NCBI GenBank assembly: GCA_002946415.1
Contig: NJPS01000048.1
Coordinates: forward strand, 1,674,001 to 1,738,000
Source of the DNA: Rutstroemia sp. NJR-2017a BVV2
Lineage: Eukaryota; Ascomycota; Leotiomycetes; Helotiales; Rutstroemiaceae
Direction of reading: 5' to 3'
DNA length: 64,000 nt
Shown here: positions 43,413 through 56,436 of the stretch, in pieces
How positions within the stretch are numbered: position 1 is the stretch's first letter
Layout of the letters: each line of letters begins with the position of its first letter
The notes under the pieces: model-generated
What the model was told of the DNA's origin: nothing
Databases searched by the model: none
The model's input: the letters and a program-made list of their open reading frames with translations, nothing else
Program-made: the position numbers and the translations under genes

Positions 43413-44223
43413 TTTACAAATTTAAAAAGATCATCTATCCGTCTCTCTATCTTCTGCAGTGTGCTTTAACTTACTGGTGAGGTATGTCCAGTTCAATGTA
43501 TGCCGCTACCATGTTCCCGTCGAGCAGCAAGCATCGAGGCATATTGTGAAGTATTGTGAAGTATCGCTCACTTGCACAACCAGCAAACACAATGGATAGT
43601 CTCGTTCGTCCTTCGAAGCCGATTTCGAAGTACTACACGCTTGCATAAGTCCAGAAAGACTGCTCCAGACATTTCGTTATCCTTTGCCGATACCCCTCAG
43701 TGACTGACTACCCTTCTCGATTTCGTATATCAAACGTGCATTTTCGCTTCCTCGACTCTCAGCGCCGCTTTCTGGACACCAGTCTACCTTCATCTATTTG
43801 CACTCTCCAACTCCTGATCAACGCTGAGCCCCCTACTATCATGAGAGAAGCACATGCTATGTGTAGCTGTTAAGGATCGAGTCGCCGCACTGCCGCAGTG
43901 TCGTTCGGCCATCGTATTATTGCAAGAGCGAAGAACATATGATGATAATATTTCATGCATGCATGTTGTTTTCCTCGTCAGTTCTAGTAGTAGATATATA
44001 CAGAGAGAGGCCTCCGACACCATACATAGACTCATCCGAATTCCCACCCTCTTCATCGAAAATAATAACTTTTAGGTTCGTTTATTATCTATATCATCTC
44101 TCATCTCTCATCTTTTTATCTCGTAATCTCATACAAGTAAGTAATTCAGGCAAGTAAATTCCGTCCCAGAATCTACCGATCTATACCATGACCACAACCA
44201 CATTACAAATCTTATACCTCTCT
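43413..44223. other. Convergent intergenic spacer
   Basis: 811 bases between the stops of TRM140 and SEC59. No gene, RNA or repeat recognised; likely 3' untranslated sequence. Confidence 0.6.
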
Positions 44224-46906
44224 CTAAATCCCCAACCCCTTAACACAACACCACAACACAACCGGCACCACCACATTATCATTCCCCCCCGTGAGGACCG
44301 CCTCCGTTAGACTCGCCACCGTAGCCGCGACTCCTGCTTTCGCGACCGTGATTCCCCACGTATCGATATGATCCCCCGCTCTCCAACCACCAATTCTCAA
44401 CCACGCTTTCGCAAGCACCAACGCGCCTCCTACTGCTACTGCGAACGCCACACTCCCTTCAATACTCTTCCCCCCGCCCCAAATCCACTTCCGTCGCCCA
44501 AACCTCCTCCCTATCAACGACGCAGCCGCATCCCCCATCCCCACGCAAATAACCCCACTCACCATACTCGTCTCCCTACTCGGAACATCCCAGCCATCCC
44601 CCACCCGCGGCGCCACCCCCAGCGAAAGCCATAGCGGAATCGCGCATCCGATCAGCAGGAAGATATGCGAGATAACGACCGGGCCCTTCAGATCCCTCCC
44701 ATCTACATACGGCGTCAGAAAGTACGCGAGGGATTTACTCAGCGGCGGGAGCTGGGACGCTCTGAACAGATCGAGGAGGAGAAAAATCGCCAACATGAGC
44801 GCGAGCGCCAGGGCTGCGAACGTGGGATCGATATACGTGGCTGGGAGCAGCATGGCAACCATCATGAAATGGAAGACTTTTCTACGGGTGTCGACTTCGT
44901 AGATGGCGGAGAGACGGAAGACGATTGCGAGGCCGACGACGATGATGGTGAGCCAGTAGGCGCAGAGGATGAGCCGGGTGTTGGCGGGGCCGAAGTCCGA
45001 GTGGCGGATGTGTTCTACCCAGCCGAGGGAGCAGGTTGTTTTGGAGTCGGTGGCGGGGGCGCGGGAGGGGAGGGGGATCCAGCGTTGGAGATTGGCTTTG
45101 ACGACTTCGAGGCGGAACCAAGGGAGGTCGCCGAAGAGGTAGGCGAGAGCCCAGCCTATGGGTTCTTGGTCGTGGAGTGCGAATCTGCCGACGTATTCTC
45201 TTATGCCTATTAGGATTATGACGAGGACACAAAGATAGACGTAGCCGGCGTAAAGCCACTTCCGGATTTGAGCTTGTGTATAGGTCAAATTGAAAAATGC
45301 CTGCACACTCTGCGACGAACTTCTCTTCTTTCGGCCAGAGGGTGTTCTATTGTTGGATTTTGGACGCGTCGCATAGCTAGGTGAGGTATATCGTCTAATG
45401 ATACCAGACTGCACACCGTCGTTTGTGTTTTCTGAAACCTCCATACTACCGCCTAGCGTATGCTCTCGACGGATTCGCATGTCGTCGTCCTCACTCGAAT
45501 CGCTAGCAATTGCATCGCCGCCAAATAGTGATAGCGGGTTTGTGCCAATGGACAAGGATCTCCTCGAGTGTTTAAATCCTAGCTTTTTCGGAGATTCTGG
45601 TCGTTTGAAGCGCCATTTCGGGACCCTAGCCAACGCAACAACCCATCTGAGAACGTGTGTGCAAGTTACTAGAACACCGACTCCTCCACCCCATAGCAAG
45701 GATTTCAATATGACTGCCTGTGGTGAAGATGCGCGTATTAATAAGCTGATCAAAGCGGTTGAGAGCAATTGAAGTTCAGCAGAAAGAAGACTAGTTGTGG
45801 TGAGGTAATGCAATGTGGTGCACAGTGCTTGGTGCAAAGCTGGCAGTAAAACTAATATCTCTGGAATGACCGGCGGTGCGCCAATACCACGAGATATCCC
45901 ATCTGTCGACCATGCCATGAATAGAGGAGTGCATGCTAAGAACCAATGCAGATGATCGCGTCCTTCTGCGCCCCCAATTGCCGGTATTAGTTGCTTTGGC
46001 AGTGTAGAAATTGCTAGAATCATGCTAGGTAAAAGGCAATTCGGGTCGCTGACGGATAACAGCACTGCAACAAGCATTGATAGAATAGGAGGGTAGAGCA
46101 AAGGTGCTGGGTCGAACTCTATGGGCAGAGTTAGAGGTAATTGTGACTTCCATGGTGTCCGCGAGCTCAAATGGCGTAATAGGCGCAATGGATATATAGC
46201 TATCAGAGAGCTTGTAACAAGGAATTGGCAGGCGAGTTCTGCATCATCAGCATTGTCGATATCAAACTACAGATGGTAACACACCATTTCTCCAGGAATG
46301 GACCAGTTCCTCGACCCCAGGACTCCGGTATATTACGGCGCCAACGAAACATAGCAGAAGTGTTTCTGTTATCCTCCTTGTAAGCTCTATCCTCCCCCTT
46401 CGCTGCAATTTTTCAGCCACTCTCCGTGACTCTTCTTCTGTGAGGGTTCTTGCAGCTGCTGTAGCATATCTAGCTCGACTCGAAGGCAGCTGAAGCTCAT
46501 CATCGATAATTGCAGGCGACAACAATGGGCTTGGCGAACTAGAAGATAATCCATTCTCGCCGCGTAAGCCCTTGTGTGCTTTGATCTTAGGAGCAGGTAG
46601 TCCTTTAAGAAAGTGTTCATCGTCCGCCTCCGTCCCACTGTCACTATTTGTAGTTTCGATACGTCCATCCGGCATAACCCTTACAGTACTGCTTCCCTGT
46701 TCATCTTCATCGGTATTATGCGCTGATCGTAGTGGAGAGGGTGCGGGGAGGACAGATGTTATAACCTTTTCGGACGCATAAGGTAATTCGAAATTGTGTT
46801 TGTGATATGGATGAGGAGATCGCGATAGACGTCGACGGACAGCATTTTCTCGTAAAGTTTGGGCATGCGACGGTGTTGGAGTTATGGGTTTGAGCTGTTC
46901 GGGCAT
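44224..46906 (-). CDS. SEC59: Dolichol kinase
   Basis: Two exons, 46906-46285 and 46238-44224; 878 residues. The 46-base intron (GTGTGT ... GCTGATGATGCAG) is short but has a normal branch and acceptor and joins ELVHSWRN to ELACQFLVTSSLIAIYPLRL in frame. About 210 cytosolic residues (Ser/Pro-rich) come before a polytopic membrane body of 12 or more segments. The C-terminal CTP-transferase region carries DTRRKVFHFMMVAMLLPATY, RDLKGPVVISHIFLLIG and GVICVGMGDAAASLIGRRFGRRKW with GGGKSIEGSVAF, the CTP-binding and catalytic motifs of Sec59/DOLK. It phosphorylates dolichol with CTP in the ER for N-, O-glycan and GPI synthesis, which links it to GPI10 at 59 kb. Yeast Sec59 is shorter (519), lacking this N-terminal extension. 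Confidence 0.94.
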
Positions 46907-47977
46907 TGCGTAAGAGTGCGACAAGTGAAGCACCAGGACTCAAAGTTTGATCATTTCTTTCGCCAGCGAACTTAGAAAAACAAATCTTTAGGAAATTGAG
47001 TCTCGAACAACGCTGATTCACCCTCGGTAGCCAGAAATGTAATTAATTAAATGTAACGAAGAAATTTAAAAGAATGTATCATGATTACGAGTTCGAGTAT
47101 TCACATGCGAAATCTGGTGGGAAGCAAGCCGCCTTACCGCATCCTCCACTAAATTTAGTAGCGGCCGCATGATCCGCATCGATCTACTGAGGGCTACGCC
47201 GTTCTAACGTTGTGCATTATGAATGAAAGCACGACGACAGATTGGCACTTCATTCGTGTCACTTCGATGGAGGATTGGGACAAGGGCAAAAACGTTGTTG
47301 GACTATTCATTGAATAATATCGTATATTTCAAACAGTTATACTGAATAATTTGGGATTTTGCTTGTGTAAATTATATACACAAGTAAAGAGCAGGACTGA
47401 GCAAGCCGCCCAACATCAGCAAACACGCCGGTCGGACCTGCAGTACCCTCCTGCATGCCCGCCCTCCTTATGCTCTTGCCAAAGCCCTAGACCAACCTTG
47501 ATCCTCAAGCAATGCATCCATAACCAGTAGCACCCCCATTACCATCAGAACTCAGTCGCTGAAAGCACCCACTTCAAAGAAATTCGATGATTTCGTACTC
47601 ATGATTGCTTATAACGCCTACCGATATGCTGCCATTTTGCTGAAATCCTTTCCATGCGTGCTCATTAAAGAATAAAACTCAATAAAAAAGACCGACAAAA
47701 GGTCGTGTCCCAAAACTCGTTGTATATCTTTCCATCATTCCAGCCATGGCATCGAACCAATATCAAAAATAACGCCTTGTAGCAACCTGAACTCCGCGTG
47801 GGTATTGCGCTTAAACCATGCGCCATGCTGTGAAAAAAGGAAAGTCTTATGCTGAAAATCAAAATAGGGAAATACAAAAACGAAGAATGCAAGGCAAGAT
47901 ATAAGTGAAACCAGATACGTGGATGTCTCCTCGGAATAGAGGGTTAACACAGCATCAGAAATTATGAAATGTCCCCT
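46907..47977. promoter_or_regulatory. Intergenic; SEC59 promoter
   Basis: 1.07 kb upstream of SEC59 and downstream of the F-box gene stop. Short frames at 47665-47950 lack domains. No repeats. Confidence 0.5.
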
Positions 47978-50605
47978 TTATTCTTGGAGAAGGGAATCGA
48001 TGGAAATCTGCGTCCGAGGAATAGAGGACGATTGAGGATTAAAAGACGCAGTTCGACCATTGTGCAATGGTAGGTTTCCATTACCGTTGCTATTCGACAT
48101 ATTCATAGAAGAATAAGAAGTATCAGAAATGACTGCTGCTCTTCCAAGGTGACCAGTGCGAACGGGACTGGGCTGTGGCAGTCCATGAGCAAACGATGGT
48201 CGCGCGGTATGGTGGTATTGCTGTGACCGAGAGTGCATATTGTTGTTATAGCTCAGTCCACCACCGAAACCGCCTAGATGAGATTTGTTTGAGCCAGAAG
48301 AAAGTGATTGATTGGACATCTTTTGCAGTTGTAATCCTCCAAGATGTGTTTGGTGCATATTCTGGTGAGGCCGACGGAGGTTGAGATTTGACATAAACCC
48401 ATCTTCGTAGCCAAACTGTCCATAATCATCCTCCATTTCAACATCAGTGCCATTAAGATTGTCTGCTTGGCCAAGGATGGAATTCGCTGCCGCAGCTTGG
48501 CTCTCTTCGCCTTGAGCTTGTTGAGAATCTCTATATTCTTTGACGATCTTGGGCATCAAGGTTTTCCAGCCTCTTTCGGAACCAGGGTCTCTGAAGATAC
48601 GAATCGCAGCTTTGAAAGCAGGTGACTTTTCGAGGATGAATTCTCGCGGAACCTCGGGTATGTCACGCTCCGCTCTACTGAGGAAGAGATTTCGACGGGC
48701 TGAGCGATTGTCGTCATGCGGCTTACGACCCTTTTCTCTCTTCTCACGAATGCCCGCTTCGATACGTACGACAAGTTGCATGAGCTTATCGTTCTCGGCC
48801 TTCTTCTGTGTCAAAAATTCATCGCGAACCTCATCCAACTTAGCCATCTTGTCTTGCCAAATTTGTAATGCCGTGGCTTTCTGCTGAGCATCGTGTGTAG
48901 GATCTTCTTGGTATGGTTTGGGAGTAAGAGCATCATACTGAGCTGTTATGTCCTTAACATCCTCAACCACGTAATACTTGTAAAGCCTGGGTGCCGTGCT
49001 TGGACGAACAACACTGTCATCAACGTAATCGTGAGGCTTGTTGAAAGAATCGTACATGCCGACAGGAATGCACTGTAGTAACTTTTCAAAGGTGACCCGT
49101 CCATACTGGTTTTGATGATTCTTCACGATTCGATCTTCCCTCTCGATCTTCCGCTTCCAGCAAGACAAACACCATCGCTTCTTCCAGGCCCAATGTGCTC
49201 TAGTTGCATGTTTGTCCTTACATCCCTTCTCCTGGCATCCTTTCCCACCTAGTAGATCGAGGTATGCTACTTGGTCAAGACCCGGAACACTATCAGGCAT
49301 ATCGTGTCCAAAGTTCTCCTTGCGATTATTACTATGAATCGAAGTAAAATTGTCGACCATATCTTTCATTTCCCTGCTGATGAGACGAGCCTTCTTCAAA
49401 AAGATCGGTGGCGTGCATTCAAGAATTCGCATCCAGATATGAACTGGCAGATTGTATTTTGCTTTCTTATTGTTCTACATGAAATGTTAGCTTTCCAAAC
49501 AACTTGTAGATAAACTGTCAACCAGAATTGTATTTACCTGCTCGATCTTAGCCAATTTGTCAGTCCTCTCAGTCTTGGCCTTCTTTGCTGTTCCATCCCC
49601 AGTAGCTTGCGCCTTACGCTTTCTTGATTTCATGGACTTGGTCATTTCGGTGGTATGTGGTGTTGTGGATCGGCTTTCTGTGCAGGACCGAGATTCCACG
49701 ACGAGGAAGTTTTCAGGTTGAGGGGAAGAGGAGGTTGGCGCAGGTGCTGGTGCGAGTGGAGGAAGGAGCGACTCGGATTGAAGTGAATTATTCCCGCTTG
49801 ACTTTTGCAAGTGCAAAGGTGAACTCTGCCCGAAATATTGTTGTTGGCCGTTGGTATGTTGAGAATTGTTATAATTATGATTAATAAGACGATTAGACTG
49901 AGGAAGCAGTTGCTGGTTTGTTCGACTGGCTGGATTGATGCTCTGAAACGAGGTCGTCAAAGCCAAATGAGAACGAGAGAACAAATTTTCAAGGGCCCGA
50001 GGATAGTCGGCTTGGGCAGAGGCTCTCGCTTGTATGGGTCGAGGTTGAGATGAAAGCGAATTTTGTGTGTTGTTCATGCCGCCGTTGCTATTGTACGATT
50101 GCAGGTAAGAGTTCGCACGTTGTACATTCGCAGCTCGGGGCGGATCGCTGGTTTCATTTTGATTTTGGACGCCGCCAAGGGCTGACTGAGATTGAAAGCG
50201 AGAATTATGTGGATAGTTAAAGTTTTGGAAGGAGGATCCATAGAGCAGGTGGTTTTCCGTATTATTCACGTTGTGGTAAGCCATATTTGCGGATGTCATG
50301 GTAGGCGGGAAGGTTGGTCCTATTATGTTACCCGAATATGGCAACTGAATTGTATTGCTGTGTGCCATTTCGCTCGAATTGGTATCCTGAATCCTGAGAA
50401 TTTTGCTGTATAAATGATTGTCCGAGCCGGAAAGGAACTGTTTCGCAAGATCACAAAGCCCTTGGTTCTCCAGCGATTGCCCCATATATCTCAATATGAC
50501 ACCCTTCGTAACATCCCGAGCGATGGTCAGAGATCCGGGGAAGGCCTTCTCGAGGTCGATATCAGTGGCGGCAGCATCGGAAAGAGGTGTGGAAGAGGCA
50601 CTCAT
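47978..50605 (-). CDS. F-box-like protein with zinc ribbon
   Basis: Two exons, 50605-49538 and 49474-47978; 854 residues. Residues 1-355 are Asn/Gln/Ser-rich and disordered, ending in a basic patch (KSRKRK, KKAKTERTDK) that looks nuclear. An F-box-like motif follows at about 362-400 (LPVHIWMRILECTPPIFLKKARLISREMK), then a zinc-ribbon candidate with Cys 436, 441, 458 and 461 (CQEKGC, CLSC). A long charged helical region with coiled-coil character (about 540-600, KLDEVRDEF, KAENDKLMQLVVRIE) precedes an Asn/Ser/His-rich C-terminus. This arrangement occurs in uncharacterised fungal F-box proteins; a role as substrate receptor of an SCF ligase is possible but not shown. I do not recognise a named orthologue. 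Confidence 0.82.
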
Positions 50606-51975
50606 AACTGTGTAGAGGCTAAATTATTGTTGAAGGCGGCGATGTCGATCGGTGACGATGAGGATAATGTTTGGCTCCCGGCCGGTGTTTGCGAGACGGT
50701 ATGATACTCATCCACAATACTTCTTTTTAAATATTGCAAATTGTACAGAAGGTCTACAACAGTTGGCAGGTGGGGCTTTCGCAATTTTTTACGGTGAGTG
50801 TTGTCGTTGTCGTCGTGGTTCTTGGGGGTCGACAGGTGTTTGATTGTTGTATGTTTCGTGAGTCGAAAATGCGGGAGGGCACTCGAGAATTGAAAGTGGT
50901 GCTTCTAGCCCAGGAACTTGTGCGGCAATCCCAAGTTGCCAGTAATGCCGATGATTTTCCACCGCCAAGGACAACAACCCTCTGGTTCTGAGCGGAATTC
51001 TGGTCGAGTTGTATGAGGAGAGCTGCTGTTGCTTGACGGAATAATACGAAGGACGAGAATTAAATATCTCTGCGGTCTGAGTAGAATATGAAGGAGCAGC
51101 GAGGAGAGAGGAGGGAGGAGAGATGAATTAAGTCGGTGGAAGTGGGAAGATGACACAAACAAAGTTTTCCCTCGGAAAGCCGCCCCTTTGACCTTTTTTT
51201 TGCTGACCTTACCTTACCTGCTCCTGCATTTACCTCCTACTTTTACAGTGCGGCAGAGGCGAGCGGTTAGTGCTTTCACTACCACGACACAACAGGCGGC
51301 TAAGAGAATGTTGAGTGTTGTTCAAAATAGTTATTTATGGTTAGGTAGGCGTGGTAGGCGTGGTAGGCTTGCCCGACAGTGCAGCGAGAGACCGGCGAAC
51401 CAGAGCCAGGGTTCAGGAACAAGGGAAAATGATTTGTCTGATTTATACGAAAATGACCAACCAAGCAAACACTATCCGTCGACGGTCGGCTGTAGATACT
51501 GTACTGTATATTCATACATTCAGTTATGGGCTGCAATATTGGATCTTGGAATGGCTGCGACTTTCAGAAGTAGCACCAGGGACAAAGAATAGCTGGATCC
51601 GTAGGTAGGGCAGCTGGGCAGTGGGCAGGGCATAAGGTAGGTAGTTAGAGTGGCCACGAGATACCTGCAAGTGTTAGTTAACCAGGCTTGGGGGACGAAT
51701 AAGATTCCATCAAGCCTAATAAATATGAAGTTATTGATAAAAATGTGAGACTTTACTTACTAGTCCTACTCTTCCTTGACTCAAGCGGTCATTCCATCTG
51801 AAAACTTCATGATTCTTGCCTTGTGCCACAGTGCCACTTTATCTCCCACGGAGTATTTCCGAATACTTCCAAACTTACTTGACTCTTCGCAGCCCATACT
51901 CAAGCCAACCGACCTTGGCTATGCGAAATGGCCTGACTTGTAGATGCACGGATCTTGAGTACCTAGTACAGCAAC

Positions 51976-52018
<43 letters not shown>

Positions 52019-53857
52019 CCGACGTAGTGTTGTATCAGAGACTCAAACCGAAGGAAAAGAAAGAGCGGTGGTAGCTGAATAATGCTAGTGGCCCAGCAAA
52101 GGGAGAGAAAAGAAAGACACTCGCCAGTGAGGTATGCTCGCAACTCAGGCGGCTTGATCTTTGTATGAGGCGAAAGTCGATCGGATGAGATGACCACAGA
52201 GCTGTATTTCCAGGAGATGTCAAATAGATGTCAGAATATCTTGAGGAAGTTCGTGCTTTCAAATCCAAAGACGCGTTTGTCCCAGTCGCGTTCGAAAGTC
52301 GAGGCAAATCACCTGTCTCTGCCTGTCAATTGGCCATCTTCTGAATAAAGTTTAGTGTGGTTTTCTCGTGCCTGCTTCACAACTTTCTTCTCACCGAGCT
52401 TGCTTTCCGAGGTCGCTTGAGAAGCAAACCCTACGAGTCTACGACGATGCAATACAAAAAAGGTAGACTAGCTAAATAAATATACGGCGTCTGCACCCTT
52501 CCGTTAGACATGCGGACATGCACATTCTACGCTGTTCCACCGCTTGTAGCAATCATGGACATAGTTCTAATGGCGCTTCCTACTTTATTCCACTCCAGTA
52601 CTTGGGACGGGAGGTATGGCTCAAGTCTTCTAACAACCAGCTTCAGAATCATTCTTAGGGCTGAGCGACTGCGAGATACACGTGGAACGGAACCCACCTG
52701 GCCTACCTGCCTGCGCAACCTGGAATTGCAGAAACTGCAGGTGGACTCATGAACGCAGATACAGTAGACAAGAACCGCCCAGCCAGGCTATCACCCAACG
52801 AAATGCATCATGGACACCCAACGTCCACACTCCCCCACTGTGATACTACTAAAGTATAAAACATGCGCTCCCTTCGACATCGGCTCCGAGTCGCCGCCGA
52901 GTCGACGTTCCAGACCCGAGGAGGCTCAAGAAACCACCCATCCATGGATCTTCATGTCCTGATCAGAACGCCGTTCATCCCATTCCCATTGCTAGAACAG
53001 CATCCGATACCGGGTAAAATGGATTGAAGCCCTTCAGGGATCCCCGCAATCATACTCATCTTAGCCCAAGTCTCTCCCACTCCCCACTGAAATAGCTCGC
53101 CCTGGCAGCCCATAGACCAGTAGGAACACCTGCAAAGCGGATCTACAACTACATACAGATCCCTATGCACGGCGCACCTTGTCCGTATCCGGAGTTACCA
53201 TGAAATCGGTGAAGATTTTCTCCTGAATGACCAGCTGTTGCCTCTGGGCTTTCCGGAGTACGAATCCATGCACATCACGGAAGCATCATGCATTTCCAAT
53301 GCGGGTGTGTGAGTGTGTAGGTGTAAATGTAGGTTGCTGACTATGAGTAGCCGTCTACGTGAGGACCACTATCAAATATAAACATTCCGTGGATCATCAA
53401 TCACATCCGATCTTCCTAACGACACCTCACGGAATACGGCAGGGAATGCATGACTCTTCACGGTCGCAATCATCCAGAACGCCGGATCGGTTTGCGGGGA
53501 TAGTGAAACTTTGCATCTCCACCCTGACTCCCTGAGGTCCTGTTCGTCCCACTTGATCAATTGACCGCACTATCGCTCCACAGAAATGACTGTTAGCTCG
53601 ATATCGCAGCGCCTGAACCTGCATGGTAAGCTTTTACGGAAGTATGTACGAAGTGATTAGAAAGGCAGCCCGTGTTATGGGCTTACATATATATCTATCG
53701 ATCGTCATCCTCACTGTTCATTTTGACACCTCCTCCTACCGTCGCATTCTTACTTCCTCTACTTCTTCAAGAGCGCGGACGTTGTCGATCCGGCTGTTTG
53801 GCATTTTGGTCTCTCGACGTGGTCGCCGACCTGTGAACGAACAAGCAGACTGTCAAG
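50606..53857. promoter_or_regulatory. Long divergent intergenic region
   Basis: 3.25 kb between the F-box gene and an ACS transporter. It contains GGTAGGCGT direct repeats near 51345-51370, a 13-unit CAG repeat at 51978-52016, and GT-rich stretches near 53303-53335. Short frames flanking the CAG tract (giving poly-Gln on plus, poly-Ala on minus) show no domain. No gene is called. Confidence 0.5.
51978..52016. repeat. (CAG)13 microsatellite
   Basis: Thirteen uninterrupted CAG units in a noncoding interval, useful as a length marker. Confidence 0.95.
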
Positions 53858-55855
53858 ATGTTTGGATTTAAGGCAAAGAACAGTGAGCACGATCCCGTTT
53901 TGGTTACCCTTCACACATGGTCAGAAACTTCTCTTGAGAAGTGACTCTGACTGCGTCTCCGACCCGAAATGTGGCAAGCAATTGGCATTGGTAATGAGAG
54001 GCCAATTTCGGCGAACGAACGGAACTGGCTGATCTAGTGATCACTAGTCAGCCAAGAACACTAATCCTACAGTACGATGTCACAGACAACCTGGAGTTAG
54101 TTGTACTAACTGCGAAATCCAGAGGAAGACGGGATCTCGCCAGTCGCCTCGGCTTCGGCATCAGAAGATCACGAAGCGGGTATCAAAAATGAGGGCAACA
54201 ATTCTTACGATCCGAATTTCCCACCCAGAAGTGGCGAGGTGGAATTCGACGAGTTGCACGTGGTTTGTCCATCACATACCACAGAGGCAAAGCTTATGCG
54301 CAAGATCGATTTACGGGTAATACCATTCTTGTGAGCATATCTTTCATGTAACCTGGATACAATTGACTAATTCTACTAGATGTATCTTGTACCTCCTAGC
54401 ATTCTTGGATCGAGTAAACATCGCCAATGCTAAATCATTCCACCTGGTCAAGGACCTCAACCTTAAGGCCAATGAATACAACACCGCCTTAACCATCTTC
54501 TTCGTACCCTATGTATTCTTCGAAATCCCTTCAAACATTCTCCTGAAGAAGCTCAACCCGAACATCTGGCTCTCCAGCTTGATGTTCCTCTTCGGCCTTG
54601 TGAGCATCTGTCAAGGACTCGTCCAAAACTATGGTGGCCTCCTCGCAACCCGTTTCTTCCTTGGGCTCTTCGAAGCGGGCATGTTTCCCGGCTGTTTCTA
54701 CCTCATCGGAATGTGGTACAAGCGATCCGAAGCCCAGCGCCGCTACTCTTTCTTCTTTAGCTCCACCACTCTTGCCGGCGCATTCGGCGGGCTCCTCGCC
54801 AGCGCCATCGGCAAAATGGACGGCATGCGCGGCTATTCCGGTTGGCGCTGGATTTTCATCCTCGAGGGAGTTCTCACCTGCGTCGTAGCCCTCACCTTCT
54901 TCTTCCTCATCCCTTCCTTCCCCGAAGACGCCAAATGGCTCACCCCCGAAGAACGCCAGTACGTGAAAGCCCGCCTGCAAGTCGACCAGGGTCGCTCGGC
55001 AGCTGAACGCAAAATCACCTTTCGCGACGCAGGACGCGTGTTCAAGGACTACAAGGTCATCCTCGGCGGCTTCATGTACTTCGGCATGATCATCCCCGCC
55101 TACGGATACGCCTTCTTCGCCCCAGGCATCATCTCCACCTACGGCTACACCCCCATCGAAACCCAACTGCACTCCGTTCCGCCTTGGGCTTGCGCATTCG
55201 CGTTCGCTATGATCATCGCTTTCGCATCCGACTACACGCGCCACCGCTTCCTGTTCACCATCCTCCCCATCTGCGTCGCCATCTCCGGGTTTGCGATCTT
55301 GCTTACCGTCCACGATAACCCGAAATTGGAGTACGCGGCGCTGTTCCTGGTGGCGATGGGCGCGTATAGCGCTATGCCGGTTATTGTCTGCTGGTTCAAT
55401 ATGAATCTGGGCGGACATCATCGCAGAGCGGTTGGTACGGCGTGGCAGGTGGGCTTTGGGAATATTGGTGGCATTATTGCTACGTATGCGTTTTTGGCCA
55501 AGGATGCTCCGTACTATAAGACGGGGTATGGTATTGTGAGTATTATTTTCTGTGCCTGTTTCCTGGCTTAAGAGTTTACGGCTAATGAAATTGCGGCAAA
55601 ATAGTGTCTAGGATTCCTCTGTCTCGCTGCAACATCTTGTCTCATCTACTTCATCGCCGTGCTTTTTACGAACAGACAGCGTGATAGGAGGCCAAGAGAC
55701 TTGGGTTTGACGGAATACGAAAAGACGGAGTTGGGTGTATGTATTCGTTTTCTTTATTTCTTCCTTTACCCCCTGTGATACTTTCTCAGCAAAAGAAACA
55801 TGCTAACGTACTGGCGATATAGGATCTAAGTCCTGATTACAGGTACTTGTTGTAA
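53858..55855 (+). CDS. MFS transporter, anion:cation symporter (Dal5/Tna1-like)
   Basis: Five exons: 53858-53882, 54123-54330, 54380-55535, 55605-55736, 55823-55855; 517 residues, all GT-AG and in frame. A hydrophilic N-terminus leads to LMRKIDLRVIPFLCILYLLAFLDRVNIANAK, the classic start of ACS-family permeases with the DRVNIANA motif, then 12 TM segments; GLFEAGMFPGCFYLIGMWYKRSEAQRR and GYSGWRWIFILEG are also typical. The C-terminus RRPRDLGLTEYEKTELGDLSPDYRYLL is the usual cytosolic ending with the D-x-S-P-x-Y/F-R-Y motif. Members import nicotinate, allantoate, pantothenate, biotin precursors and other organic anions across the plasma membrane; substrate here is open. First intron is long (240 bases) after a 25-base first exon. 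Confidence 0.92.
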
Positions 55856-56436
55856 GAAGTTACGATATGATGTGGTACGTGGGATGGATGAGTTTGACGA
55901 GTTATGATTCAATATGATATGATACAAATTAGAACTTCTAGATGAAAGTTTGGTAAAATGATATATGTAATGTGACGAAGAGGGTTGGGGATTGAATGAA
56001 TGATGGACTGAACATAGGCAGAGAAGGAAAAGGAAAAGAAAAAGAATCACACGGTCGACATCCATAAAGGAGAGAAAGACATTGGAGGGTAGAAGGAAGA
56101 AGTTGAAAAGAAATAGTGTAATCATATTCATATTCTATGAGTAGATGAGAACTGCTTTCACAGCTAGCTAATAAGTTTATCATCAAAATCTATGCATGCA
56201 TTCGCAACGTTTCATTTCATTTCACTTCACATCCATATCCAAAGCCAGTGCGAACACATCCCCATCCCCCCTCTTTACGCAGATACATCTACATCTACCG
56301 AGCACATCAATCAATCACTCAACAAACCCAATACCAAAAAAAAACTTTCTATTGAATAACTTTAATTCCGCACCACCCAGCACGCAACAACCTACGTACA
56401 TACATGATGATAATAATGCGCAAGCAAAAATCAAAT
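55856..56436. other. Convergent intergenic spacer
   Basis: 581 AT-rich bases between stops of the ACS transporter and ornithine aminotransferase. Probably both 3' untranslated regions. Confidence 0.6.

Noticed and set aside
51816..52197. Poly-Gln or poly-Ala protein around the CAG repeat
   Set aside because: Both frames are short and lack domains; explained by the microsatellite.
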